Part shown: piece by piece, positions 38,901 through 42,428 of the stretch
Numbering within the stretch: position 1 is the stretch's first letter
Layout: the number at the start of each line of letters is the position of its first letter
Source: Nematopogon swammerdamellus
Taxonomy: Eukaryota; Arthropoda; Insecta; Lepidoptera; Adelidae
Length of the DNA: 64,000 nucleotides
Assembly (NCBI GenBank): GCA_946902875.1
Contig: OX336355.1
Location: 12,619,347-12,683,346 of the forward strand
Direction: 5' to 3'
Position numbers and translations under genes: made by a program
Notes under the pieces: generated by a model
What the model was told of the DNA's origin: nothing
The model's database searches: none
The model's input: only the letters and a program-made list of their open reading frames with translations

Positions 38901-39269
38901 ATCACTGCAAGAGAAATTCGTCCTTATTACCGAAAAGCTAACGTTGACTTTCATCTGTCGCTTGGCATCAACACCGGCCGGCTATAACCTAAAAATAAAA
39001 TGCCAAAAAATTGAGCGGGCTACTTGCCAAAACTCTGAACATATTCAGTGAGTACTGAGTAGTATTTTAGATAAGTACATCTTAACTTTACATACAGTTA
39101 GCACTGTAGCTTAACAGTTAACCTTCAAAAGTCCTTCAATTGAAAATCAGAGATGCCGATATTCTGCTTACCCAGATTTGGAGGCGTTGGTGGAGACGAT
39201 GCTGTCGATGCGCAGTTTGTTCGCCAGGTCACGCAGGGCCTGTAGGTCCACGGTTTTGTCGCCCTTCAT
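2813..39269 (-). CDS. TKT: Transketolase gene, 12 coding exons
   Basis: Transketolase moves two-carbon ketol units between sugar phosphates in the cytosolic non-oxidative pentose phosphate pathway, using thiamine diphosphate and a divalent metal. The coding exons are 39269-39172, 34563-34446, 27981-27764, 26492-26342, 25551-25324, 24748-24561, 22901-22830, 20338-20215, 18231-18083, 16487-16370, 3829-3598 and 2985-2813. They sum to 1869 nt (622 residues plus TAA), about the length of animal transketolases (~620-625). All introns are GT/AG and all phases agree. Visible family residues: SGHPTS with His34, His74, His107, the GDGE motif at 151-154 with Asn182, WHGK with His258, Arg318, Ser345, Glu366 (the glutamate that activates the cofactor), His416, Asp424, Gln428 and Arg474; from His258 onward the numbers equal those I recall for the human enzyme. 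The start at 39267-39269 has AACA before ATG, a good insect context. No frameshift or stop is seen, so the gene appears functional despite TE-filled introns. Confidence 0.97.
3340..3455 (-). mobile_element. LINE 3' fragment (VEVGARG type)
   Basis: GGTGTGGAACTCAGCTTGCA, ATGGCTTCACCGAACATATC, GGCCCATCAGCAGTAGAGG match the 3' end of the copy at 15435. It lies in intron 11. Confidence 0.65.
3598..3829 (-). CDS. TKT: Transketolase coding exon 11
   Basis: Residues 489-565 plus one base of Gly566, from the C-terminal domain: [33 protein letters not shown] and [11 protein letters not shown] across the junction. The acceptor is ACTTGCAG and the donor GTGAGT. A LINE-like tail lies just before the acceptor. 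Confidence 0.97.
3842..3910 (-). mobile_element. LINE 3' tail next to exon 11 acceptor
   Basis: Read on the minus strand: CCCGACAGGGTTATAAAATC, GGCAATAAAGTATTTGATTG and ATTGACTT. The tail ends about 12 bp before the splice acceptor AG of exon 11. Confidence 0.55.
4328..4385. repeat. 58-bp perfect palindrome
   Basis: ATCCACAGAGCACGGAATAC continues to a CCCCCGCGCGCGCGCGGGGG centre and returns as the exact complement. No unpaired base. It could be a foldback MITE core or an inverted-junction relic. Confidence 0.9.
4467..4672. mobile_element. Foldback MITE
   Basis: Arms GAAATTAAAAAAATCGAACC, CTAGAGTTGAAGGCGGTGCT on the left and their complement on the right pair over about 65 bp with few differences; the loop is about 70 bp. 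No ORF. Confidence 0.8.
5561..6877 (+). mobile_element. piggyBac-like element, internally deleted
   Basis: The left end TTAACACGTTGAACGCCA and right end TGGCGTTGAACGTGTAA are 15-bp inverted repeats with one mismatch. TTAA is the piggyBac target; the right copy has decayed to TAAG. GGCCCACCGGTGGGCC-type palindromes recur near both ends (5587 and 6759-6830) as subterminal repeats. Inside are only the first and last parts of a transposase. 1317 bp. Confidence 0.8.
5923..6320 (+). pseudogene. piggyBac-like transposase remnant
   Basis: The N-terminal piece at 5923-6033 starts [20 protein letters not shown] and stops. The C-terminal piece at 6069-6320, in another frame, holds [20 protein letters not shown] and [13 protein letters not shown], matching the cysteine/histidine-rich domain that ends piggyBac transposases. 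The catalytic DDD core is missing, so it cannot transpose on its own. Confidence 0.75.
6895..7126 (+). mobile_element. GGCCAAG-type repeat, 3' part
   Basis: TATATCCGCCATAGTAACAC, CAACGGGCTACCTATTACGG, CAGACAGACGGACGGACGG and GAAACCTAAAAAT. The 5' end is missing. Confidence 0.7.
7471..7535 (+). tRNA. tRNA-like sequence, probably a pseudogene
   Basis: GTGCCCG and CGGGCAC can pair as an acceptor stem; TAGTCTAGTGG is A-box-like and GGTTCAAATCC is a perfect B box. The anticodon arm (CTTCTCAATGCAGAAG) does not give a 5-bp stem with a 7-nt loop and U33, and the T stem and acceptor overlap. Best read as a tRNA-derived element. Confidence 0.4.
7727..7812 (+). mobile_element. Isolated H head module
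   Basis: About 85 bp of the H head (ACCGTGTGGGGTCGGTAC to CGACTAAGGGATAAG) without any of its usual bodies; it runs directly into a full 5S-head SINE. It could be a truncated host interrupted by the SINE, or a head-to-head fusion. Confidence 0.7.
7818..8199 (+). mobile_element. 5S-head SINE, full length
   Basis: Complete copy: TCAGCCTCGGTAGCTCAGTGG, then the 5S-like core with GAGCGCGGTCAG and TTGGATGGGTGACC, closing GAGGCTGACC, GGTTCGGATTCC (B-box-like), common body and A tail. The head is about 125 bp and the body about 245 bp. Confidence 0.88.
8216..8290 (+). repeat. Short interspersed repeat beside SINE
   Basis: AACAAATTGTGACAAGTTCG, then ACTGCC and CAATAAACAATA. A second copy lies at 56164-56226. 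One copy follows a 5S-head SINE and the other precedes one. Confidence 0.65.
8297..8350 (+). mobile_element. LINE 3' end relic
   Basis: TGCCTAGCAGTGGGACGTTT is a phrase I associate with 3' ends of lepidopteran RTE-like retrotransposons. Only about 50 bp remain. Confidence 0.35.
8502..8633. mobile_element. Foldback repeat, 46-bp arms
   Basis: GATTTACTCGCTATCGAAAT, ACGAGCTGTGTGGCTCGAC on the left and the complement at 8590-8632; the loop is about 40 bp. GAAACGTCGAGC also occurs alone at 42173. Confidence 0.75.
9355..9871. mobile_element. TIR element, about 517 bp
   Basis: TATATAAGTTCTTTCAAAAT, TAGTTAATAGTACGCTAAGG and GGGGTTCTG at the left; the right end is the complement with two small differences, giving 45-50-bp inverted termini. 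The interior is AT-rich; GAACAAAAAAGTCTTC and GAAGACTTTTTTGTTAC form a second internal inverted pair. Confidence 0.78.
10301..10598 (+). mobile_element. 5S-head SINE, partly deleted
   Basis: Head present with a deletion between the A-box-like part and the 5S core (GTGGTGCAGGCAACACTGGG), then a shortened body. Its A tail runs into the long purine-rich tract that follows. Confidence 0.83.
10588..11020 (+). repeat. Purine-rich (GGA/AGG) tract
   Basis: About 430 bp are almost pure A+G on the plus strand, starting in the A tail of a SINE (AAAAAAAAGAAGAAGAGG) and going on as variable GGAGGGA/GAGGAAGG runs. Open frames across it on the minus strand are Pro/Ser/Leu-rich products of composition, not genes. 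Confidence 0.85.
11130..11225 (+). repeat. Tandem duplication, about 44 bp x2
   Basis: TATAACACAAATACATTAAA, CCCACCCTCTTTTAATCTC and TTTGG occur twice in succession with three differences. Confidence 0.75.
11246..11515 (+). repeat. Duplicated block A, first copy
   Basis: CTGGACTCCGCACTTCATAC, CGAGACACCG, CTCAAGAGATCGCAG, TTTTTCCACGCGCAGTAA, AAACTATGGAGGTGGCTTTT. About 90% like 13753-14024. Confidence 0.82.
11568..11823 (-). mobile_element. 5S-head SINE body, 5' truncated
   Basis: Reverse copy: T-run, ATGGAAACTGACACGG, body, ending GGGACCTACAGTTTTAC, which is the junction with the 5S-type head. The head itself is absent. Confidence 0.85.
12446..12498. repeat. Inverted repeat, 21-bp arms
   Basis: GGTTAATTTATAGAAGATGC(G) and its exact complement surround an 11-nt loop. 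Probably a MITE relic. Confidence 0.8.
12800..13202 (+). pseudogene. Jockey-like RT 3' end, with deletions
   Basis: [20 protein letters not shown] (thumb) jumps to the C-terminus ([20 protein letters not shown] in a shifted frame), then RPNVHG, GCGCCACAGGTCGCGCTTTC and an A tail. The 3' end is intact and the middle is missing. Confidence 0.75.
13203..13412 (+). repeat. Duplicated block B, first copy
   Basis: AAGAAAACACAAGCAAAAAT, GGTTCTGGTATTTTGTTGA, TCTTTTGGGAATCCAG, TTTTCAAAGGTGGTGACG. Matches 14742-14972. Confidence 0.78.
13753..14024 (+). repeat. Duplicated block A, second copy
   Basis: Same orientation and order as 11246-11515, with small gaps (AGTCGATCGATAAATTGCCG reduced to GTCGATCGATAAATTGCCG and the CTTGCTTC insertion lacking). 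Confidence 0.82.
14088..14194 (-). mobile_element. SINE body fragment (3' third)
   Basis: Reverse copy from the tail (TTTATTGAAACTGACACGG) to TCAGTGCTTCCCTT only; which head it had cannot be told. Confidence 0.8.
14578..14675. repeat. Small foldback flanked by 13-bp direct repeats
   Basis: ATAATTTTCGTGA occurs at 14578-14590 and 14663-14675; between them TTTGGTTTCATAAGG and its complement form the ends of a 72-bp insert. Confidence 0.7.
14742..14972 (+). repeat. Duplicated block B, second copy
   Basis: AAGAAAACACAAAAAGAAAT, GGTTCTGGTATTTTGTTGA, TCTTTTGGGAATCCACCG, TTTTCAAAGGTGGTGAGG. With block A it forms an A-B, A-B order, so the whole unit was duplicated or two copies of one TE lie in tandem. 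Confidence 0.78.
15435..15872 (-). pseudogene. LINE C-terminal coding fragment (VEVGARG type)
   Basis: Reading on the minus strand: [77 protein letters not shown] and [10 protein letters not shown], then the 3' UTR. The pattern VELTVPWE..VEVGARGxPAKS..RIWI is the region after the RT in several animal non-LTR lineages (R2/R4/NeSL-like as I recall). Frame open over about 145 codons. Confidence 0.7.
16370..16487 (-). CDS. TKT: Transketolase coding exon 10
   Basis: Residues 449-488. It reads [20 protein letters not shown] and then IRTSRP with Arg474, which binds the sugar phosphate. The acceptor is GGTTACAG and the donor GTACTC. The following intron 10 is the longest, about 12.5 kb. Confidence 0.96.
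16565..17250 (-). pseudogene. LINE VEVGARG-type fragment with nested SINE
   Basis: GGCTTCACCGAACACA before the H-head SINE and CATCCGGGCACATTGC after it, then CCGATCCAAATTCTGTATG and CGATCTAGGCAAGCCTAGG. Same family as 15435 and 21590; too degraded to translate. Confidence 0.65.
16609..16887 (-). mobile_element. H-head SINE nested in LINE fragment
   Basis: Reverse copy with the common body, then CTTCTTATATTACTAGG and the 3' half of the H head (GGCGACTAAGGGATA, CTGCATCTCTTCCCGTG). It splits a LINE fragment; GAACACA and GAGACACA at its edges may be the target duplication. Confidence 0.82.
18083..18231 (-). CDS. TKT: Transketolase coding exon 9
   Basis: Residues 400-448 plus part of Ser449. 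It carries [20 protein letters not shown], the transketolase signature, with His416, Asp424 and Gln428. The acceptor is TATTGTAG and the donor GTACTC. Confidence 0.97.
18272..19076. mobile_element. TIR element with nested SINE
   Basis: TTGACACGATGCGAG, TTCACGCACGAGAA at the left and TTCTCGTGCGTGAA, CTCGCATCGTGTCAACG at the right are inverted termini of about 60 bp. The interior repeats GCGTTCG/CGAACGC-like motifs, and an H-type SINE body (18583-18816) sits in it. Confidence 0.75.
18583..18816 (+). mobile_element. SINE body inside TIR element
   Basis: Body from ACTAGGTGGTAGGG through an A tail, 5' truncated. The AACCCGCCCGGG variant groups it with H-head copies. It lies within the inverted-repeat element at 18272-19076. 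Confidence 0.82.
19165..19265 (+). mobile_element. LINE 3' UTR (GATAAGTCCGCC family)
   Basis: CACTTATAGTGATAAGTCCG, CCTTTGCATGCTATTG and GATAAAGAATTTCTATTG. The ATAAGTCCGCCTTTG block recurs at 20935, 44660 and 60440 before AATAAAG-like ends. Confidence 0.6.
19487..19549 (-). tRNA. tRNA-like sequence, probably a pseudogene
   Basis: On the minus strand: TAGCGGAATTGG (A box), CCAGGTTCGATTCCTGG (perfect T arm and B box). The acceptor pairing is imperfect and the loop AAGCTCAAG lacks a standard anticodon frame. Confidence 0.4.
20215..20338 (-). CDS. TKT: Transketolase coding exon 8
   Basis: Residues 358-399. It contains [17 protein letters not shown] with Glu366, the catalytic glutamate that protonates the cofactor aminopyrimidine, and [13 protein letters not shown] of the Pyr-domain dimer interface. 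The acceptor is TGGCGCAG and the donor GTACTT. Confidence 0.97.
20469..20930 (-). pseudogene. Jockey-like 3' end, SINE-interrupted
   Basis: Reverse copy: T-run, GACAGCGCGACATATGGCGC, CCATGGACATTCGGTCGTAT, GGCATGCCGGCCTGACAGG-like, and GGACCCGAGACTGTACTTGG after the nested H-CAA SINE. Encodes the [18 protein letters not shown]-terminus. Confidence 0.75.
20606..20827 (-). mobile_element. H-CAA SINE nested in Jockey-like fragment
   Basis: Same family as the copy at 32071, with the H head at its right end and a CAA-repeat tail at its left. It is flanked by a perfect 15-bp duplication CGCCCCTCTTGAAGG (20591-20605 and 20828-20842), as expected for target-primed reverse transcription. Confidence 0.9.
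20935..21100 (+). mobile_element. LINE 3' UTR (GATAAGTCCGCC family)
   Basis: AAATCACTCATAGGGATAAG, TCCACCGTTGCGTGCTATT, TATTGTTCTCCTGTGTGTTT and a TTTCTATCTATTTCTAT tail. Confidence 0.6.
21590..22150 (-). pseudogene. LINE VEVGARG-type fragment
   Basis: Open part 21983-21774 reads [39 protein letters not shown] and YRIWIGREG. The conserved VEVGARG has become VQIGAKG. A stop breaks the upstream VxLMAP segment. Confidence 0.7.
22204..22524 (-). mobile_element. H-head SINE, full length
   Basis: Complete H-head copy: from the right end TACTGTGTGGGG, CATCTCTCCCCGTG, GGCGACTAAGAGATATGACT, then the same body as 5S-head SINEs and a T-run (A tail). This is the clearest case of the second head on the common body. 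Confidence 0.88.
22830..22901 (-). CDS. TKT: Transketolase coding exon 7
   Basis: A short exon, residues 334-357 plus part of 358, reading [28 protein letters not shown] contains Ser345 of the substrate site. The acceptor is ATTTACAG and the donor GTAATC. Confidence 0.96.
23443..24028 (-). mobile_element. H-B element with nested SINE
   Basis: Reverse copy. The right end has the H head (GTACCGGCCCCACACGGTAC region) and the left carries the B body: CAGCAGGTGGGT-like, GGTGTTGTATTG-like and GGGGTAAGCAGAG. A different SINE at 23770-23995 splits the head. Confidence 0.78.
23770..23995 (+). mobile_element. Third SINE type, related body
   Basis: ACTAGGTGGTAGGCTCAAAT, GATACCACCGTACTGG, CCAGTATAGCCAGC, GGGAGGTGATATTGGCTGG and an A tail. 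It follows the plan of the common body (ACTAGGTGGTAGGG, ACCACCGCACTG, CAGTGTAGCC) but differs strongly between these anchors. TTTAA on both sides may be the target duplication. Confidence 0.7.
24099..24229 (+). mobile_element. 5S-head SINE, head only
   Basis: TCAGCCTCAGTAGCTCAGTG to GGATTCCACGTAAAACTG, then abrupt change to another repeat (GGAACCCTAAAAAGGCC). A duplicated GACCGTTG occurs near the closing stem. The body is missing. Confidence 0.82.
24230..24555 (+). mobile_element. GGCCAAGTGCGAGTCGG repeat next to exon 6 donor
   Basis: Starts GGAACCCTAAAAAGGCCAAG, TGCGAGTCGGACTCGCG; contains TATATCCGCCATAGTACCGC, CTACCTATTACGGTTCAAG; ends GGATACGGAAACCTAAAAA. The same ends occur at 61520-63882, and partial copies at 6895-7126 and 41540-41668. 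Only TTCAC separates it from exon 6. Confidence 0.75.
24561..24748 (-). CDS. TKT: Transketolase coding exon 6
   Basis: Residues 272-333 plus part of Arg334. It spans the linker and the start of the pyrimidine-binding domain, with ATRLAYG containing Arg318 (substrate phosphate). The donor is GTGAAT, and a repetitive element begins almost directly after it. The acceptor is TGTCGCAG. Confidence 0.96.
25324..25551 (-). CDS. TKT: Transketolase coding exon 5
   Basis: Residues 196-271 (76 codons, phase 0 at both ends). It includes [26 protein letters not shown] and WHGK with His258, an active-site histidine that contacts substrate. The acceptor is TTTGACAG and the donor GTTTGT. Confidence 0.97.
25956..26037 (+). 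repeat. 82-bp dispersed duplicate, copy 1
   Basis: TTGTACGAATGTTACTGCCC, ACGTCTAATAGAGAACATAG, GGTACGACAAACATTTACTA. Near-identical to 27235-27314; both lie in transketolase introns. Confidence 0.75.
26342..26492 (-). CDS. TKT: Transketolase coding exon 4
   Basis: Residues 145-195. It holds the thiamine-diphosphate motif, GDGE at 151-154 followed by Asn182 in FDVNRLGQ; these residues bind the metal and diphosphate. The acceptor is CTTTCCAG and the donor GTCTGT. Confidence 0.97.
27235..27314 (+). repeat. 82-bp dispersed duplicate, copy 2
   Basis: Same orientation as 25956-26037, with four or five differences. Confidence 0.75.
27410..27590 (-). pseudogene. Jockey-like RT 3' fragment
   Basis: Encodes [39 protein letters not shown] and RPNVHG in one frame, with no 3' UTR. 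Confidence 0.75.
27591..27645 (+). mobile_element. SINE 3' end relic
   Basis: GATGATGTAAGCGACCGTGT and CAATTTCCTTAAAAAAAAAA correspond to the last 50 bp of the common SINE body, abutting a Jockey-like fragment on the other strand. Confidence 0.6.
27764..27981 (-). CDS. TKT: Transketolase coding exon 3
   Basis: Residues 73-144 plus part of Arg145. It carries [18 protein letters not shown] (His74), [12 protein letters not shown] (His107) and the glycine-rich [16 protein letters not shown] segment of the cofactor-binding N-terminal domain. The acceptor is TTTGTCAG and the donor GTGAAT. Confidence 0.97.
28278..28465. mobile_element. MITE, CTGACCCTTAAAAA family
   Basis: CCCTGACCCTTAAAAAGTC, CTTAAAGGAGTCGGAGGACC, CAGAGCTGCGCGGGAATTTA. 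A second copy is at 57865-58056. Internal arms TAAAGGAGTCGG and CCGACTCCTTTA are inverted. Confidence 0.75.
29015..29914 (+). CDS. Retrotransposon ORF1 protein, 299 aa
   Basis: Nucleic-acid-binding ORF1 protein of the element, expected to coat the element RNA. It is an intact ORF with ATG in AACAATG. Residues about 50-95 form a heptad-like coiled coil ending [19 protein letters not shown], the junction seen in L1/CR1-type ORF1 proteins before an RRM-like domain. Residues about 125-185 ([20 protein letters not shown]) match the typical ORF1 core. The tail is Gly/Arg/Ser-rich. No CCHC zinc knuckle is seen. ORF1 is still open although ORF2 is broken. Confidence 0.8.
   Translation: MTQTDALGEIRRLEESFRNDLSAYWTRLTNMEAADQNAAPAGTQPSVRDQLRHDFARFQSSVWDAIGCLRRQLELVTQQIDDLEMRSRRKTILLHGFSESTEDLPNAVLTVLRRTGLSDLTTEDLDACHRLGRAAADGKRNRPTLVRFRKLETRMHVWRNKTSFKGTGVSTTEFLTPSRQKVFAETRRLFDATKCWTSNGNIFVVLHDGSKHNVRNERQARELAAGLEGESSTGVPKHAAQDGSMSADKQTTPSVEVRVSETGRKGSWPGSRREPGADRELRVRLPGQPVQSVKPKTKK
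29915..30821 (+). other. Spacer between ORF1 and ORF2
   Basis: 907 bp, AT-rich and T-rich on the plus strand, with no supported ORF, SINE or inverted repeat. Most CR1-like elements have overlapping or nearly adjoining ORFs, so this long gap is unusual. Confidence 0.5.
30822..34007 (+). pseudogene. Retrotransposon ORF2, endonuclease plus RT, broken
   Basis: AP-like endonuclease and reverse transcriptase of the same element. The endonuclease part holds [25 protein letters not shown] and LILGDFN. The RT part holds [47 protein letters not shown] and the catalytic [11 protein letters not shown]. Breaks: an in-frame TAG at 31293-31295, an in-frame TAA at 31911-31913, and a SINE with its target duplication at 32071-32325. 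Otherwise one frame runs throughout, so this is a recently dead copy. An acidic Ser/Asp-rich N-terminus of about 35 residues precedes the endonuclease. Confidence 0.88.
32071..32312 (-). mobile_element. H-CAA SINE in RT ORF, with 13-bp duplication
   Basis: Read on the minus strand it starts with the H head (TACTGTGTGGGGTCGG) and ends with AACAACAAC. The target duplication TCTCCACAGACTA flanks it (32058-32070 and 32313-32325). Removing the insert and one repeat restores the RT reading frame, so the boundaries are firm. Confidence 0.88.
34298..34318 (+). repeat. Stem-loop in retrotransposon 3' UTR
   Basis: ATTGCCA and TGGCAAT form a 7-bp stem with a 5-nt loop about 55 bp before the tail. In CR1/L2-type elements such 3' stem-loops are thought to be recognised by the element's RT; here that is inference. 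Confidence 0.45.
34372..34414 (+). repeat. ATTAC pentanucleotide tail
   Basis: About eight tandem TTACA/ATTAC units form the 3' tail of the CR1/L2-like element. They end 31 bp before the exon 2 splice donor of transketolase, which lies on the other strand. Confidence 0.9.
34446..34563 (-). CDS. TKT: Transketolase coding exon 2
   Basis: Residues His34 to Lys72, beginning [20 protein letters not shown]. It contains the histidine of SGHPTS, which lines the cofactor site. The acceptor is GATGCAG and the donor GTAAGC. An antisense CR1-like element ends about 31 bp beyond the donor. Confidence 0.97.
34650..34888. mobile_element. Foldback MITE in intron 1
   Basis: GATGACTATAGGTCAT, AAAGCAAACCAGGTACTCCT and GAGCCTATT on the left pair with the right arm; the outer part fades to AGGGTC and CACCCT. 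The arms total about 75 bp. Confidence 0.8.
35057..35458. mobile_element. PIF/Harbinger-like MITE
   Basis: Ends AGGGGGTGATCCATTGGCG and CGCCAATGGATCACTCCCT are inverted repeats, flanked by TAA on both sides (35054-35056 and 35459-35461), as PIF/Harbinger elements prefer. The unit GACCCTACGAGCxAA and its complement recur at least four times inside, in both orientations, as do TTTACACC and AAACCGCGG. Confidence 0.78.
35462..36186. other. Intron 1 sequence, nothing recognised
   Basis: AT-rich, no ORF, TIR or SINE seen. A GC-rich block follows at 36340-36640 (GCTCGCGGCGCGGCGTGTCG) of unknown nature. Confidence 0.35.
36187..36243 (-). tRNA. tRNA-like sequence, probably a pseudogene
   Basis: On the minus strand: GAGTTGGTTAAAGGTAAGGC, TTTACAATC, CCCGGGTTCAATTCCTAC. 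The B box is intact but the acceptor and D arm are poor. Confidence 0.35.
36852..37112 (+). mobile_element. 5S-head SINE, divergent
   Basis: Head with many changes (GGCAGCTTAGTGGTGCGATC, CAGAACTTGGATGGGTGACC, GGTTCGGATTCCACG), a small duplication of the ACCCACAGTTTTAC junction, a truncated body and an internal A run. It looks like an old copy. Confidence 0.8.
37113..39171. other. Intron 1, mostly unassigned
   Basis: AT-rich. Only a short repeat end at 37850-37893 (CACACGAGCGAAGCCACGGG) is recognisable. No exon-like frame. Confidence 0.4.
39172..39269 (-). CDS. TKT: Transketolase coding exon 1
   Basis: Residues 1-32 plus two bases of Gly33. It begins [20 protein letters not shown] and ends in the start of the SGHPTS motif. 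The donor is GTAAGC at 39171. The AT-rich sequence upstream has an AG (CTACAG, 39298-39293) 23 bp before the ATG, so a 5' UTR intron is possible. Confidence 0.93.
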
Positions 39270-39292
39270 TGTTAATTTATTTATTTATTTTA

Positions 39293-40953
39293 CTGTAGTA
39301 ATTTGGACACCACCACTCCCGCGGCGCGGTTTTAGAAAAGTGAATATAGGAGCAAGCCGAGCAGTAATAAAATAAATCAGGAAAATGAATGAAGAGCGGG
39401 GGGGGGGGGGGCTTGGCACATTTTTTTTACCTGTGGGGCAAGCAAGGTCTGCTTCCGTCCACAGGGCACAGATTACTGATAATGTGGTCTGTAGCTTGAC
39501 CACATATTATATAGATTCATCAGTGTCTTTTTTTAATAGAAAGAAAGGGATAGATATTGACCAATTCATTCATTTTTACAATGTTATATTCTTTGAATGA
39601 TATGAATGAAGTGAGGAACGAATGGACCCAAAGACTGCTAAAGTAAACTCCGCTTTAGTCAACGGTACTCTCAATGGTACTATTTAATCACTAAATATTT
39701 TATTTAAATCGATGGAAGTCAATGTATGCAAGTACATAATATTTGATGAAGGTATCTTGGAACTTTGGAAAATATTTAATATTTGTGAAACAGTTTGATT
39801 GCCTCAATTTCAGCTATTTTATTGCATAGGTACCAAATAGATTAATCGCCATCTAGCGGCTACCGATGTACTAACATTTGGCCTACTGCACGATAGATGG
39901 CACCAATTCATTCAGTATTCACGCTTATCCTGTAAATAGGTATGCTGAAGTTGCTCTGTGATATGGATTAATTATTTGTAAGTAAAATAATACTTATATA
40001 CTAAGGTACTAATTAAACATTGTGACTTGCGAAGTTTATTTTTCAGTTTTTCTTCGCTTTGAATTAGCGTAGGTATCCAAGCGTAGGCTACCTACCTATG
40101 GATGAAATTATACGATGAACATTATAAAATTGGTAACAAATTGTAAATATCAAGAGTTTTAAGCGCAGCGAAAATCCGCAAATAATATTAAAATTATTAT
40201 TTTATTATAATGTTGATTTGCGTGCTTTTGTCTGTTTTAAGCATATTTAATCATTGGGAGGCCAATAGGTTAACTTTAAATGATAATCATTTTTAGATTT
40301 ATGCGATACCTATGTAGAGAAATCAGTCACCACTTTCAAAATTTATCAATTTGTACAATCACGTAGTGGGTACACCTGTTAGGTGTGTGTAACCATTCAC
40401 TTCTTACAAATCGCTTCAAACGTTTGCACACGTCTTACACATTTTCGCGGCGCAATTTGAATAAATGAGGGATGAATTGCAAAATCTCATCGACAGCTCA
40501 CAATGGCATCACGTACCGCGTTGGCATTTGTCCGTCTGTCCGTCTGTCTGTATGTAATGGACGACCGGGCAGGCGCGTGTGTCGTCTCATGGGGAATATG
40601 GCTTGGCGAAATCATACTGGAATATAAATATGTTTCAATTTTATCCGTGAGGGGTACGTGGGCGGCGTGAACTTAAGTTTAATGTAAATATACATATATT
40701 TGTTTGTGATGGGATGGAATGGGGACTGTTGTGGTGCCCATTTCGGGTGGCTATCAGGCGAGCTATGGGGTGACTACCTATGTACTGGAGATTCGAGAGA
40801 CGGAATTTACGTATGTTTTTTTATTGTAGATAACCCATTTCATTCCGAGGAGGTGCCAGCCCGACTTGTAAGTGGGCTAACGTGTCTGGGGAAAGACCAT
40901 TTACATTATCTATGCGCTATTGAATGACATACAATACAATGTATGTCTGTCTG
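39293..40953. other. Upstream flank of transketolase exon 1
   Basis: AT-rich with a G14 run at 39398. 40380-40640 is more GC-rich with GTCCGTCTGTCCGTCTGTC but no recognisable gene or core promoter. Confidence 0.35.
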
Positions 40954-41307
40954 GAAGCCTCGGTAGCTCAGTGGTGCGGTCGGTCGACTGTTGTTAAGCA
41001 ACGCTGAGCGCGGTCAGTACTTGGATGGGTGACCGCTCGACCGTTGGAGGCTGACCGTGGTTCGGATTCCACGTTAAACTGTAGGTCCCTTCCCTTCGTA
41101 CTTTACTAGGTGGTAGGGTGTTTATCCCGGCCGGGCTGGTACCACCGCACGGCTATGTAAATAGTTTGTGTTTTCCGTCCAGTTCAGTGTAGCCGACATG
41201 AAATGAAGGGACGCACTGACATATGGCACCTAGTTCACCCGGTGTTATGGGCTGACATCACGAATGTTGTAGGTGATGTAGCCAATCGTGTCAGTTTAAA
41301 AAAAAGT
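40954..41307 (+). mobile_element. 5S-head SINE, best complete head
   Basis: The head reads AGCCTCGGTAGCTCAGTGG, GTTAAGCAACGCTGAGCGCG, GTACTTGGATGGGTGACCGC, GGAGGCTGACC and GGTTCGGATTCCACG. The middle two match the 3' half of eukaryotic 5S rRNA (A box, intermediate element and C box). GCCTC pairs with GAGGC like 5S helix I. The body has a small deletion around CACCGCACGG. Confidence 0.88.
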
Positions 41308-41539
41308 CCGTTACATGAATATACACTTTTACACCAAGCCCTCATCTTTGTACCTAGCTAGGAGGAGTAGTCGTCGCCGCCGTAGTAATTATTCTTGTAA
41401 GAACGGTTGTGTAGAAATACGCACCCAAAGATTATTTTTGTTTGCAATTTAACAAATTTTTCTTTCTTTTTCTTTGCTTCATATTAGTTAAAATGCTTCA
41501 TACTCTGTTCGGTAGAGGACGCGCGCGCGCATACACTTT

Positions 41540-41668
41540 TTAGTTTCTTCTATGGTGGACCCCCGTGAGCCTCGGACGGACGGATAGATGGACAGTCAGA
41601 CAGACAGACATACAGACGGCGTAGGCTTAGTAATAGGGTCCCGTACCGGATACGGAACCCTAAAAAAC
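41540..41668 (+). mobile_element. GGCCAAG-type repeat, 3' end variant
   Basis: GACAGTCAGACAGACAGACA, GGCTTAGTAATAGGGTCCCG and GGATACGGAACCCTAAAAAA, the same terminal motif as 24230-24555. Confidence 0.65.
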
Positions 41669-42094
41669 TATTATTACAATACATTATTATCATGATGTTT
41701 TTCCCCACACACACAGACACACACAGGGCCACTTCCTTCGTCTAGAGACAAAGCTAATAAAAAACCGATGACCGAAGTTGTGCCGCCGGCAAGTTTGCGT
41801 CAAAATGACGCCATCAAACCGTCATTATCGTCTATATGAGGCGCGGAATGTCGGACATGTGTCGCGGGCTCGAGCGGGACTGCGAGGCCGCAAGTTGGCG
41901 AGAAAATGCGGAAAAAGATGGGACTTTATAATTTTGAAGTGCCCGTTAGTGAATGCTTAGGCTAGGAAAAGTAAGTAAAAAAAAATGCATTTCCCGGCAA
42001 AATGGGTTCAATTGAAAATCAGCGCAATACGTTATCTATTGCACACGCTGAGTTTAGCCCAATTTGTCGCCAATATTGCTTAATTATTGTGTTG

Positions 42095-42178
42095 TATTTT
42101 TTAAATTGTAATCCGAAATAGCGACAAATAAACGTTTCATTTCATTTCATTTTAATTTCATTTCATTTCATTTCGAAA
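42095..42178 (+). mobile_element. LINE 3' end with CATTT tail
   Basis: GTAATCCGAAATAGCGACAA, ATAAACGTTTCATTTCATTT and further CATTT units: a LINE-style 3' end with a pentanucleotide tail. Confidence 0.5.
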
Positions 42179-42428
42179 CGTCGAGCTGCACACTTCCCCA
42201 CCTCCATGGCTGCACAGCGATGTAGCTCAACACTTATCGCACCGGTAAAACGCTAAAATAATATTAAATTCGTTAAATTGTATTTATTTATAAATAAACT
42301 TAACAACCTTGTGCAATATTATGTATTATACAGTAAACTACATTAATTATAAGAAATATATTATGTCCATTATTTCCGACTAAGGTATAAGGACAAGATG
42401 CCGCGCTAAAGGGCGACAGGTTAGCCAC

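Noticed and set aside
40954..41060. Functional 5S rRNA gene
   Set aside because: Only the 3' half resembles 5S, the 5' half is tRNA-like, and the unit is always joined to a SINE body or truncated, with several dispersed copies.
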